Below the pieces are notes generated by a model. The model made no database searches. It was given only the letters and a program-made list of their open reading frames with translations, and was not told the origin of the DNA. Positions 7,860 to 15,194 of a stretch of 22,137 nt of DNA are shown here, in pieces. Position numbers and translations under genes: made by a program. Source of the DNA: Betaproteobacteria bacterium (GTDB lineage Bacteria > Pseudomonadota > Gammaproteobacteria > Burkholderiales > SG8-39); the NCBI GenBank assembly GCA_947467405.1, contig CANIIN010000003.1, positions 1 through 22,137 of the forward strand. The letters run 5' to 3'. Position 1 is the stretch's first letter. Every line of letters starts with the position of its first letter.

Positions 7860-7938
7860 TGCGCACCGGCACCGGCAACATCTTGCTGTCATGCTTTCGG
7901 GACAGTCCTTGAGGGAGGACCGCCCGGAGGAGATGCAC

Positions 7939-9624
7939 ATGTCACATCCGTCCGTTGCAGGCAACGCTGACAGCGACTTCCTGCCAGCGTCACGTCCATC
8001 GCTGCCCGACCTCGAAAGTTGCGAAGAATGGCTCACCACGGCCAGCATGGGCGATTCGCGCCAGGCCTGCGCCGCATTCATTCTGCAGATTGGTGAACTG
8101 GCGGCATCGCCTCCGCGACACGCCATCTATCTGCAGATACTGGAACGCCTGCGGCCACTGGCGAAGGGCGCGCTGATTGAAAATGCCCGGCGCTTTGCCG
8201 GCAAGGCCGTGCCGTTGTCGCCCACCGAACAGACCGCGCTGCAACAGGCCTTCGATCTGTGCCGCGTCATGATGCGCTCCTATCGACGCCTGCTGCGCGC
8301 CGCCACACGCTCGGAGCCGCCGACACCGGCGTCACGGGAACTGCGCGACGACATCGCCCTGCTGGCAGCCAGGACCATCGAATTCGCGGGACTGCAGATT
8401 GACAACTTCTACCGGGCGCGGCACGACGTGCCCGACGAGTGCTGGCGCCTGCTGCACGAATGCTATTCAACGGCAGACACTCTCGGCGTATCGCAGGTCG
8501 CCCTCGGCCAGCCCGGTCGACATCCGCGACGCATGGAAACTGCCATGTCGCTGTACGTGCGGCCACTGCTGCAGTCGATGGCGCATCCCTACGGACTGCC
8601 GTTGCGGGAAAGCCAATGGCTGGGGGGATGGCTGAGAAAGTGGAGCGCCAAGGTCCTGATCGTCAATCCCGGCAGGTCGCGCCCCAGCGGCGATCAAGCA
8701 GCTTGGGGTTTCGACATCAACGGAACTGCCGCCCCGCACTGGATGCCGGCAGACGCTGCAGGCCATGACGATGCGCCGGACAACGCCGTGCGCCGGCTCG
8801 ACACCACCGAGCTGCGCCGTTCGCTGCGCAAGCGGCTGCTCGCACTGGAGGCCGGGAAATCGCCGTCGGAAATCGGCCTCGGAGCCGACTGCGTGCAGCC
8901 GGCCGCCGGTGAGTTGCTCAAGGTGCTGCTCAATACCTGGTGCAGCGCGCCCGCGACACCGCGCTTTCCACGACGCGCCGCGACACAGGGCAGCACCGCC
9001 GTGGTCGCGGCAGCCGGCCTCATCGGTGCGCATGCCGTGATCAGCGGCAAGGCGTTCGAGCAGGAAGTGCGCATCTGGGACTACACGCGGCGCGGCGCGG
9101 CCTATCAGCAGTCAGAAGATCGCCTCGACGCAAACGCCCTGGCAACCGCTGCGCCCACCGCACCGGATCCGGTTGCTGTCGCGGAAGCCTGGCAGCTCGT
9201 CGACGAGAGCGCAGTGGGCTTCCGCCTGATCCGGCAGTCCGCCGGCGCACGCCTTGCACAAAGGCAATTGCTGGCGGTTCGTCCGCACGGCGCGGCGCAA
9301 TTCATCCTGTCGGAAGTGCGCTGGCTGACTCAGGGGTGCGATCAATCCGTCACCGTTGGCACGCAAGCGCTGCCGGGGTTGGCAACGCCCTGCGCAGTCC
9401 GTCCGGCCACCGCCGATCCGTCCCGCCCGGCGGCATTCGTCCAGGCATTGCTGTTGTCCGTGGGACGCGGCCTGCCGCCCACCCTGGTGCTGCCCAGCGG
9501 AAGCTATCAGCCCGAGCGAGTGCTGGAATTGCGCATGGAAGGCGGCATCCGACGCATCCGCCTGAGCGGGTTGGCCGGCCGCGGCTACGACTACGACCGG
9601 GTGGCCTTTTCCGCCAGCGCCTGA
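7939..9624 (+). CDS. Uncharacterised protein, PilZ-like C-terminal motif (paralogue 2)
   Basis: A 561-residue, probably cytoplasmic protein paralogous to the upstream gene. Shared features are an N-terminal SC(E/Q)(E/D)WL block, ELRRSLRKRLLALEAG with a GLG motif, and a C-terminal region with LVDESAVGFRL (D422, S424, G427) followed by VRWL and a PG segment. The DxSxxG half of a PilZ signature is kept, but no RxxxR pair is seen at the matching place; that region is instead a longer Ala/Pro-rich stretch. If paralogue 1 binds cyclic di-GMP, this one may not. ATG 7939 is chosen for GGAGG (7926-7930) 8 nt upstream and for alignment with paralogue 1; TTG 7828 would add 37 unmatched residues. The 3' end overlaps phoR tail to tail by 34 bp. 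Confidence 0.8.
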   Translation: MSHPSVAGNADSDFLPASRPSLPDLESCEEWLTTASMGDSRQACAAFILQIGELAASPPRHAIYLQILERLRPLAKGALIENARRFAGKAVPLSPTEQTALQQAFDLCRVMMRSYRRLLRAATRSEPPTPASRELRDDIALLAARTIEFAGLQIDNFYRARHDVPDECWRLLHECYSTADTLGVSQVALGQPGRHPRRMETAMSLYVRPLLQSMAHPYGLPLRESQWLGGWLRKWSAKVLIVNPGRSRPSGDQAAWGFDINGTAAPHWMPADAAGHDDAPDNAVRRLDTTELRRSLRKRLLALEAGKSPSEIGLGADCVQPAAGELLKVLLNTWCSAPATPRFPRRAATQGSTAVVAAAGLIGAHAVISGKAFEQEVRIWDYTRRGAAYQQSEDRLDANALATAAPTAPDPVAVAEAWQLVDESAVGFRLIRQSAGARLAQRQLLAVRPHGAAQFILSEVRWLTQGCDQSVTVGTQALPGLATPCAVRPATADPSRPAAFVQALLLSVGRGLPPTLVLPSGSYQPERVLELRMEGGIRRIRLSGLAGRGYDYDRVAFSASA

Positions 9625-10952
9625 TCGGAAGGCGCCGCGACGACGATGCGCCGGGCCGGCAGAATCGCAGCAAAACGGCTGCCCTGCCCCGGCGTGCTTT
9701 GAATGTCGAGCGTCGCCTGATGCCGCGACAGGACATGCTTGACGATGGCGAGGCCGAGGCCGGTACCACCGCTGTCGCGCGAGCGACTGTGATCGACCCG
9801 ATAGAAGCGTTCCGTCAGCCGGGCGATGTGCTGGGAATCGATGCCGATGCCGTCGTCAGCCACCGCGAACTCGCCTTCTCCGGATGGCCGGCGGCGCCAT
9901 GACAGCCGCACCGTGCCGCCTTCCTGCGAATAGCGAATGGCATTTGAAACCAGGTTGCCAAAGGCGGAATACAGTTCCTTTTCGCTGCCGGTGACGTCGA
10001 AGGTTTCAGGACAATCGAGTTCGATCTGCTGGCGTCCGGCGGCAAGAGCCCGCCCTTCATCCATCAGACGCGACAGCAGCGCAGCCATCGCCACCTGATG
10101 CTCGTTGCCGGGCGCGGGACCCGGGCTGGATTCCAGCGCCGACAGGGTCAGCAGGTCGTTGACGAGGCGCAGCATGCGATCGGTCTGATCCTGCATCATG
10201 CCCATCACGCGCGCCGTGCGCGCCTTGTCCATGGTCACGACACCATCGCTCATCGTTTCGAGGAACCCGCTGACCACGGTCAGCGGCGTCTTCAATTCAT
10301 GCGAGACGTTGGCCACGAAATCGCGTCGCATGACTTCGACCTTTTCGGTCTGCGTGACGTCGCGCGACAACAACAGCTTCTGGTCCTTGCCGTAGGGAAT
10401 GATGCGCATGCTGAGCACAAGACCTTCGCCGCGCATCAGTCGCAGCAAGAGCGGCTCGGCGAAATTGCCGCGCTCGAGGTACAGCGCGAACTCCGGCGCC
10501 CGCACCAGGTTCATGATCGATTGGCCGGCGTCCTTGGCGGTATCGATGTCGAAAAAGCGCTCCGCCATCGGGTTGCACCAATCAATATGGTTCTCCGCAT
10601 CGAGGATGACAACACCATCCGGCATGGCCGTCCCCGCCATGCGAAAACGCGCCACTTCGGCAGACAGCGCCTCCTGCTGGCGCTGGTTCGCCCGCACCAG
10701 GCGGTAAAGTCCGGAGAACACCTCCTCCCAGACACCGCGGCCGTCCGGCACGGATTTCGAGGGATCGCGCAGCCAGCGCAGCAACCCGGAGATGCTGGAC
10801 AGGTGATGGGTCAGGATGGCGATGATGCCCACGCAAACCAGTCCCAGCGCCCATTCCGGGTCAAAGAACGCCTGCAACAACAACGCCAGCGCGGCGATCA
10901 CCACCAATGCGACGATGGTACGCAGCCACACGTAGGTGCTGTTCGGATTCAA
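9591..10952 (-). CDS. phoR: Phosphate regulon sensor histidine kinase PhoR
   Basis: A 453-residue membrane sensor kinase that phosphorylates PhoB when phosphate is low. Two N-terminal hydrophobic segments (about 12-30 and 34-49) with almost no periplasmic loop, a charged linker, a PAS domain (about 98-200), then HisKA with the phospho-accepting His 218 in SHELKTP, N box NLVSNAIRY (333-341), G1 DDGIG (366-370) and G2 GGTGLGL (395-401). This layout is PhoR-like, and the partner gene is phoB. The start is TTG 10952 with GGAG 6 nt upstream; back to an in-frame TGA there is no ATG or GTG, so TTG is the only usual start. The TTG overlaps the stop of an 18-codon ORF. No pst, phoU or ppk gene is visible nearby. 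Confidence 0.9.
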   Translation of the reverse strand: MNPNSTYVWLRTIVALVVIAALALLLQAFFDPEWALGLVCVGIIAILTHHLSSISGLLRWLRDPSKSVPDGRGVWEEVFSGLYRLVRANQRQQEALSAEVARFRMAGTAMPDGVVILDAENHIDWCNPMAERFFDIDTAKDAGQSIMNLVRAPEFALYLERGNFAEPLLLRLMRGEGLVLSMRIIPYGKDQKLLLSRDVTQTEKVEVMRRDFVANVSHELKTPLTVVSGFLETMSDGVVTMDKARTARVMGMMQDQTDRMLRLVNDLLTLSALESSPGPAPGNEHQVAMAALLSRLMDEGRALAAGRQQIELDCPETFDVTGSEKELYSAFGNLVSNAIRYSQEGGTVRLSWRRRPSGEGEFAVADDGIGIDSQHIARLTERFYRVDHSRSRDSGGTGLGLAIVKHVLSRHQATLDIQSTPGQGSRFAAILPARRIVVAAPSDQALAEKATRS

Positions 10953-11005
10953 TCGCCGCTCCGGGTATGGTGCTCGCGCATTGGCTGGGATTCGGTTTTC
11001 ATCAT
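10949..11005 (-). other. Tiny leader ORF overlapping the phoR start
   Basis: An 18-codon ORF (MMKTESQPMREHHTRSGD) ends in TGA overlapping the TTG start of phoR in the string ATTGA. Stop-start overlap allows translational coupling. It has no strong ribosome site, no recognisable product, and is short enough to occur by chance. Confidence 0.15.
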
Positions 11006-11097
11006 GAGCGCGTCATTTTAGGCCAAGCTTCGCATCACGCCGCGCCGACCTGCGTGGGACCGCGGTGAACGCCAGGCACCGCACCAGCAACGGCGTT

Positions 11098-11787
11098 TCA
11101 GGCCGTCGCCGCCAGGCGATAGCCGCTGCCGCGCACCGTCTGGATCAGCCGGTCATGGCCGCTGACTTCCAGAGACAGGCGCAGACGACGGATATGGACG
11201 TCCACCGTGCGCTCCTCGACAAACACGTGGTCTCCCCAGACCTGGTCGAGCAACTGGGTGCGCGAATGCACTCGCTCCGGGTGCGTCATGAGGAAATGCA
11301 GCAGCCGGAATTCCGTGGGACCGAGTTCCAGCCTGGTGTCACCAGCGCTGATGCGATGCGCGACCGGATCGAGCTTCAATCCATCGATTACAACGGTTTC
11401 GTCGGTCAACTGCGGCGAACGTCGGCGAAGCACCGCCTTGATGCGCGCCATGAGTTCGCGCGGCGAGAACGGCTTGGTGATGTAGTCATCGGCCCCCGAT
11501 TCCAGTCCCGCGACCTTGTCCGCCTCGGTACCGCGCGCAGTCAGCATGATGATGGGGATGTCGCGGGTACGGTCGTCTTCGCGCAGTCGGCGCGCGAACG
11601 CAATGCCGGACTGCCCGGGCAGCATCCAGTCCAGCAGGACCACGTCCGGCAAGACCTCGCGCACCAGGCTGGCAGCCTGTTCTGCATTGTCGGCTCGCAG
11701 CACGGCGTGGCCGGCATGCTCCAGGTTGATGGCAATCAGTTCCTGGATGGCTGGCTCGTCTTCTACTACAAGAATACTGGCTGGCAT
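11098..11787 (-). CDS. phoB: Phosphate regulon response regulator PhoB
   Basis: A 229-residue OmpR/PhoB-class response regulator. The receiver domain (1-120) has the acidic pocket E9-D10, phospho-acceptor Asp 53 (LLDWMLPG), Thr 83 and Lys 105 (KPFSPREL). The winged-helix domain (about 130-229) contains the LGPTEFRLLHFLM and VDVHIRRLR segments typical of PhoB, and ends near VRGSGYRL. It binds Pho boxes and activates phosphate-starvation genes. ATG 11787 has AAGGG about 6 nt upstream on the minus strand, within a small palindrome CTTGTTACAAG (11797-11807). A Pho box array lies 85 bp upstream in the right orientation, so autoactivation is likely. phoR follows 145 bp downstream on the same strand. 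Confidence 0.95.
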   Translation of the reverse strand: MPASILVVEDEPAIQELIAINLEHAGHAVLRADNAEQAASLVREVLPDVVLLDWMLPGQSGIAFARRLREDDRTRDIPIIMLTARGTEADKVAGLESGADDYITKPFSPRELMARIKAVLRRRSPQLTDETVVIDGLKLDPVAHRISAGDTRLELGPTEFRLLHFLMTHPERVHSRTQLLDQVWGDHVFVEERTVDVHIRRLRLSLEVSGHDRLIQTVRGSGYRLAATA

Positions 11788-11872
11788 GCTTTTCCCTTGT
11801 TACAAGGCAGATTCGAAGGCGCCAGGTGGCGTGCTGCTTCGGGCCGGAACGCGTCGAGTTCGATCTCTGCCT

Positions 11873-11912
11873 GTGACAATTTTACGAACACATCATGACA
11901 GTTTTATGACTG
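11873..11912 (-). promoter_or_regulatory. Tandem Pho box array upstream of phoB
   Basis: On the minus strand, 11895-11912 reads CAGTCATAAAACTGTCAT, 17 of 18 against the Pho box CTGTCATAWAWCTGTCAY. Immediately downstream, 11873-11890 reads TGTTCGTAAAATTGTCAC, about 13 of 18. The four 7-bp half-sites start at 11873, 11884, 11895 and 11906, exactly 11 bp apart, each with a four-base AT spacer within a box. The -10 box expected about 10 bp past the array (CGAACT-like) is poor, as is common for activator-dependent promoters. Confidence 0.85.
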
Positions 11913-11985
11913 TTCAAGCCAATCTGCTGCCCGGTCGGGAAAACTGCCCGGCCGACGGGGGTGACCGAGGTGGTTGGCCGACGTA

Positions 11986-12013
11986 GTTGATATTGGGCGG
12001 TATTCCGCTACCA
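11986..12013 (+). promoter_or_regulatory. Promoter candidate for the DUF971 gene
   Basis: TTGATA (11986-11991, five of six) and TACCAT (12008-12013, four of six) are separated by 16 bases. The predicted start is near 12020, leaving about 75 nt before ATG 12097. Confidence 0.45.
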
Positions 12014-12096
12014 TGAGTCCCCCGCCTTGCGCGTGCCGGCCCGTGCCCCACGCCATTCCCTGCTTCTGAACCACCATCCTGAAACGCGCCTCCAAC

Positions 12097-12471
12097 ATGT
12101 CCGGACTCACACCCGATACGCCGACCCCGACCGAAATCAAGCTGCACCAGAAATCGCGCAAGCTGGAAATCAGCTTTTCCGACGGGCAGCGATTCGAGAT
12201 TCCGTATGAAATGTTGCGCGTCTGCTCGCCCTCAGCTGAAGTGCGCGGACACGGCCCCGGCCAGGAAGTGCTGCAGACCGGGAAGAAGAACGTCGAAATC
12301 ACCGCCATCGAACCGATTGGCACCTACGCCATCCAGCCGCTGTTTTCCGACGGCCACAATTCCGGCATCTACTCCTGGGAATACCTCTACGACCTCGGAC
12401 ATCGCCGCGAACGCCTGTGGCTCTCCTACCTCGACCGACTGAAGGCGGCCGGCGCATCGCGCGACGCTTGA
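12097..12471 (+). CDS. DUF971 / GBBH-like N-terminal domain protein
   Basis: A 124-residue single-domain protein of the DUF971 family (gamma-butyrobetaine hydroxylase-like N-terminal domain). The family core is visible: PTEIKLHQKSRKLEISFSDG, then FEIPYEMLRVCSPSAEVRGHG, then the V-I-IEPIGTYAIQPLFSDGHNSGIYSWEYLY block, which is the most conserved part. In other proteins this domain is fused to gamma-butyrobetaine hydroxylase or to Mrp/ApbC-type Fe-S proteins, so a metal or Fe-S role has been suggested; its molecular function is not established. Placement just before ubiE on the same strand recalls gene orders in betaproteobacteria. The 227-base gap to ubiE contains a terminator candidate, so cotranscription is uncertain. 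The ribosome site before ATG 12097 is weak. Confidence 0.85.
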   Translation: MSGLTPDTPTPTEIKLHQKSRKLEISFSDGQRFEIPYEMLRVCSPSAEVRGHGPGQEVLQTGKKNVEITAIEPIGTYAIQPLFSDGHNSGIYSWEYLYDLGHRRERLWLSYLDRLKAAGASRDA

Positions 12472-12544
12472 GTGTTTGAGCGGCAACACGTGGCCCGTCC
12501 GCCCGTGACGGACCACGCATGACGATTGCATGAGACAGGCCGCC

Positions 12545-12564
12545 GGCAATCACCCCTGATTGCC
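12545..12564 (+). other. Perfect hairpin between the DUF971 gene and ubiE
   Basis: GGCAATCA and TGATTGCC form a perfect 8-bp stem around a CCCC loop. A second, GTCCG/CGGAC, lies just upstream (12497-12513). No T-run follows either, so they may protect a 3' end or assist a downstream terminator. Confidence 0.4.
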
Positions 12565-12604
12565 ACACCTGAAGAAGCGCGCGATCAGAACGCTCTTTTG
12601 CGTG

Positions 12605-12665
12605 CACTTCAGAGGGAGGCTCGTTCGAGCGTTTTTATTTCCGGAACTTGAGCAGCGCTTCCTTA
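12605..12665 (-). repeat. Dispersed intergenic repeat, copy in minus orientation
   Basis: The reverse complement of this stretch aligns without gaps to 7691-7751 at about 44 of 61 positions. The best blocks are TAAGGAAGCGCT at one end and TCCCTCTGAAGTG at the other, with exactly the same 34-base interval between the GCGCT and the terminal 13-mer. It lies in the untranslated gap before ubiE. Confidence 0.6.
12619..12640 (+). terminator. Intrinsic terminator candidate after the DUF971 gene
   Basis: GCTCGTTCGAGC, a short GC palindrome (4-bp stem, GTTC loop), is followed by GTTTTTATTT. The T-tract is good and the stem is short. It lies inside the minus-orientation repeat copy, on the strand that would end DUF971 transcription before ubiE. 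Confidence 0.4.
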
Positions 12666-12698
12666 GTTTTTTCAAATACCCGTGCTACGCTTCACACC

Positions 12699-13433
12699 AT
12701 GAGCGAACAGACCCATTTCGGTTTCGAAACCGTCAGCGAGCGCGACAAATCGCGCAAGGTCGCGGGCGTCTTCTCGTCCGTCGCTCGCAAGTACGACATC
12801 ATGAACGACCTGATGTCGCTGGGCCTGCATCGCCTGTGGAAGACCTTCGCCATCAACGCCAGCGGCGTGAAGCCCGGACAACGCGTGCTGGACGTGGCCT
12901 CCGGCTCCGGTGACCTGGCACGCGCCTTTGCCAGGCGCGTCGGCCCGACCGGCGAGGTATGGGCCACCGACATCAACCGCGACATGCTCGACGTGGGCCG
13001 CGACCGCCTGCTCGACCACGGCGTCATCCTGCCGTTGGCACAGTGCGACGCGGAAGCGCTGCCATTTCCCTCCAATCATTTCGACTGCGTCAGCGTGGCC
13101 TTCGGCCTGCGCAACATGACCCACAAGGACAAGGCGCTGGCGGAAATGTGCCGTGTGCTGCGACCCGGCGGACGCGTGCTGGTGCTGGAGTTTTCGCGCA
13201 TCGCCAAGCCGCTGGAAAAGCCCTACGACTGGTATTCGTTCCATGCCCTGCCCTGGCTCGGCCAGCGCATCGCCGGCGATGCCGACAGCTACCGCTACCT
13301 GGCCGAATCGATCCGCATGCATCCGGATCAGGAAAGCCTGCGCGAATTGATGGAACAAGCAGGACTGGAAGATGTCGAATACCTGAACATGGCGGCCGGC
13401 GTGGTCGCACTGCATCGCGGCTACAAGTACTGA
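12699..13433 (+). CDS. ubiE: Ubiquinone/menaquinone biosynthesis C-methyltransferase UbiE
   Basis: A 244-residue class I SAM-dependent methyltransferase that C-methylates the benzoquinol intermediate in ubiquinone synthesis (and demethylmenaquinol where menaquinone is made). It is colinear with E. coli UbiE: THFGFETV at the N terminus, KYDIMNDLMSLGLHRLWK, SAM motif I VLDVASGSGDLA (from residue 63), EALPFPSNHFDCVSVAFGLRN, and the C-terminal DADSYRYLAESIRMHPDQ and AAGVVALHRGYKY. ATG 12699 gives the family's usual length and N terminus; TTG 12648 would add 17 unmatched residues. A TACGCT (12686-12691) could be a -10 box, but it sits very close to the ATG and its -35 is weak. ubiJ and ubiB follow on the same strand. 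Confidence 0.97.
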   Translation: MSEQTHFGFETVSERDKSRKVAGVFSSVARKYDIMNDLMSLGLHRLWKTFAINASGVKPGQRVLDVASGSGDLARAFARRVGPTGEVWATDINRDMLDVGRDRLLDHGVILPLAQCDAEALPFPSNHFDCVSVAFGLRNMTHKDKALAEMCRVLRPGGRVLVLEFSRIAKPLEKPYDWYSFHALPWLGQRIAGDADSYRYLAESIRMHPDQESLRELMEQAGLEDVEYLNMAAGVVALHRGYKY

Positions 13434-13480
13434 TTGATGAATCGCAGGGCCGCTGCCCTGTTGCAACTCCGGAGGGAAAA

Positions 13481-14386
13481 GTGAGATTTTTGAATGTGGC
13501 GCTCGCGACCTTCATCGCGGGACTGAGCCTTGCCATGGCCGCACCCGACGCGGATGCAGCGCGTCTGGGCGGCGGACGCGACATCGGCGCTCAGCATGCC
13601 CTCACGCAGAAACAGGCCCTCCCCGCACAGCCGAATTCACCGGCAGCCGCTCCGCTGCAGTCTCCCGCTGCGCAACCGGCCGGTGCCAGCCGCTGGCTCG
13701 GACCGCTGGCCGGCATAGCCGCCGGCGTCGGCCTTGGCTGGCTGTTTGCCAACAGTGGCATGGGCGGCATGTTCGGCATGCTGCTCATGGGACTGGTCGC
13801 GATAGTCGTCGGTACGATGCTGATACGCCTGCTGGCGCGGCCCCGCCCGACTGCGGGTGACCATGGTGACGAATCGGCCATGCACTATGCCGGCCTCGGC
13901 AACGAAACCGTGGCGGCGCCGCCGCCCTCGCAACTGCCCGGCAACGACGTGCCGTGGAGCGCGCAGGCCGATCGCACCTCAAGCGCGTCGTCGTCCGTGA
14001 TGCAGCCTGTGACGCCGCCAGGCTTCGATGTGGTCAGCTTCCTCAAGCAGGCCAAGATCAATTTCATCCGTCTGCAGGATGCCAACGACCACAAGGACTA
14101 TGACGCGCTGCGCGACGTGACCACCGACGAACTCTACGACTCGCTGGCGGCGGATCTCCGCTCACGCGGCAACGCCATGCAACACACCGATGTGGTCACG
14201 CTCGACGCCACCCTTCTGGAAGTCCTGACCGAAGGCAGCTCGCACCGGGCCAGCGTGAAGTTCTCCGGCCAGATTCGCGAACAGGCCGGTGCAGCGCCCA
14301 GCCCGTTCGCCGAAGTGTGGCACCTGTCCAAGCCGGTAACCGGCAACCAGGGCTGGCTCATCGCCGGCATTCAACAGATTTCCTGA
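13481..14386 (+). CDS. Tim44-like domain membrane protein
   Basis: A 301-residue exported or membrane protein. It has a likely signal sequence (about 1-26, ending near ADA-A), an Ala/Pro/Gln-rich linker, two hydrophobic segments separated by a Gly/Met-rich turn (about 72-90 and 95-118), a second low-complexity linker, and a C-terminal Tim44-like domain (about 180-301) with FLKQAKINFIRLQDANDHKDY and the LRDVTTDELYDSL helix. Tim44-type domains bind membranes or partner proteins; the bacterial role is poorly known. GTG 13481 is chosen for GGAGGG (13471-13476) 4 nt upstream; in-frame sequence further upstream runs inside ubiE. Its place between ubiE and ubiJ hints at a link with the Ubi enzymes, but that is inference from position only. 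Confidence 0.85.
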   Translation: MRFLNVALATFIAGLSLAMAAPDADAARLGGGRDIGAQHALTQKQALPAQPNSPAAAPLQSPAAQPAGASRWLGPLAGIAAGVGLGWLFANSGMGGMFGMLLMGLVAIVVGTMLIRLLARPRPTAGDHGDESAMHYAGLGNETVAAPPPSQLPGNDVPWSAQADRTSSASSSVMQPVTPPGFDVVSFLKQAKINFIRLQDANDHKDYDALRDVTTDELYDSLAADLRSRGNAMQHTDVVTLDATLLEVLTEGSSHRASVKFSGQIREQAGAAPSPFAEVWHLSKPVTGNQGWLIAGIQQIS

Positions 14387-14416
14387 TCGGCAGATCAGGA
14401 ATAAAGGAAGCTTCGC

Positions 14417-14479
14417 GGGCGGGATATTGACCCCGCCCTTGACCCAAAGGGGCGCATTGTCGAAACGGCACCCCCTTTG
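14417..14479 (+). repeat. Tandem hairpins between the Tim44 gene and ubiJ
   Basis: A perfect 7-bp stem GGGCGGG/CCCGCCC (14417-14423, 14432-14438) with an 8-base loop is followed by TTGACCC, then by CAAAGGGG/CCCCTTTG (14445-14452, 14472-14479), a perfect 8-bp stem. The hairpin plus TTGACCC flank resembles the structure at 248-287. No T-run follows, so a terminator role is doubtful; it may lower expression or stabilise mRNA ends. Confidence 0.5.
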
Positions 14480-14546
14480 AAACCCTGAAATCGCAACCCC
14501 GCGCCAAGCGCGCAGGGGAATGGCAAGTCCAAAGGAAAGCGCCACC

Positions 14547-15194
14547 ATGCTTCGACGCAGCGCAACCCAGGCCCTGAATCACTTGCTGCGCCAGCAGCAA
14601 TGGGCAGCCGAGCGGCTGAAACCTTTTGCCGGACGCAGCGTCGAGTTTCGCCTGGCGCCGCTGCCGGACCTGCGCCTGGTCATCACCACCGAGGGATTGC
14701 TGGAGAAAGCGCACGCCACCTCCGATGCGAGCGCTGCGGGAAAGGCATCAAACGACGCAGCCACCGATCATCCCGCTGCGGACCTGACCGTCACGCTCAA
14801 GCCGACGGCGCTGCCGCACTTCCTGCGCCGCGACGAAGAGGGACTTCGCGCGCTGCTGCGAGAAGTCGAACTCACCGGACAAGCCGATCTGGCGCAGGTC
14901 GTCCAGGGCTTGTTCCGCGAACTCAAGTGGGATGTAGAAGAAGACCTGTCGCGCGTGGTCGGCGACGTCGTGGCGCACCGCATGGCCGAAACCGGTCGCT
15001 CCCTGTTTGCCTGGCAGAAGGATGCTGCGCAGCGCATGGCGCAGAATTTCGCCGAATACTGGACCGAAGAGAACCCGATGCTCCTGCACAGCGACGAACT
15101 GGCGCGCTTCAGCGCCGATGTCAGCGTGCTGCGTGACAAGGTCGACGCGCTGGAGCAACGGCTCGCTCGCCTGCAGCGCCCCGCCGCACGTTGA
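14547..15194 (+). CDS. ubiJ: Ubiquinone biosynthesis accessory factor UbiJ (SCP2 domain)
   Basis: A 215-residue cytoplasmic protein with an N-terminal SCP2 lipid-binding domain (about 1-110: LNHLLRQQQWAAERLKPFAGRSVEF, later ADLTVTLKPTALPHFLRRDEEG and VELTGQADLAQVVQGLFRELKWDVEEDLSRVVGDVVAHRM) and a C-terminal helix with a heptad-like VLRDKVDALEQRLARLQ end. UbiJ is thought to hold prenylated intermediates for the soluble Ubi complex with UbiK. This family is low in identity between species, so the call rests on the SCP2 pattern plus position between ubiE and ubiB. ATG 14547 has AAGGA 10 nt upstream; ATG 14520 is in frame but its purine run touches the start. An Ala/Asp-rich insertion near residues 60-80 looks like a flexible loop. 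Confidence 0.85.
   Translation: MLRRSATQALNHLLRQQQWAAERLKPFAGRSVEFRLAPLPDLRLVITTEGLLEKAHATSDASAAGKASNDAATDHPAADLTVTLKPTALPHFLRRDEEGLRALLREVELTGQADLAQVVQGLFRELKWDVEEDLSRVVGDVVAHRMAETGRSLFAWQKDAAQRMAQNFAEYWTEENPMLLHSDELARFSADVSVLRDKVDALEQRLARLQRPAAR

Larger units (their letters stand above)
11788..12096. other. Divergent intergenic region between phoB and the DUF971 gene
   Basis: About 309 bases without a convincing gene. It carries the Pho box array toward phoB (11873-11912), a GC-rich stretch that can fold (about 11926-11965) and a sigma70-like promoter facing the DUF971 gene (11986-12013). Any 5' untranslated region of the DUF971 transcript would be about 75 nt. Confidence 0.6.

Noticed and set aside
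12012..12068. An 18-codon Cys/Pro-rich ORF upstream of the DUF971 gene
   Set aside because: Its ATG overlaps the proposed -10 box, so it would lie outside the transcript, and it has no ribosome site.
12959..14386. A long ORF running from inside ubiE through the Tim44 gene
   Set aside because: The first 170 or so codons are an off-frame reading of ubiE; the real gene starts at GTG 13481 with a strong ribosome site and signal sequence.
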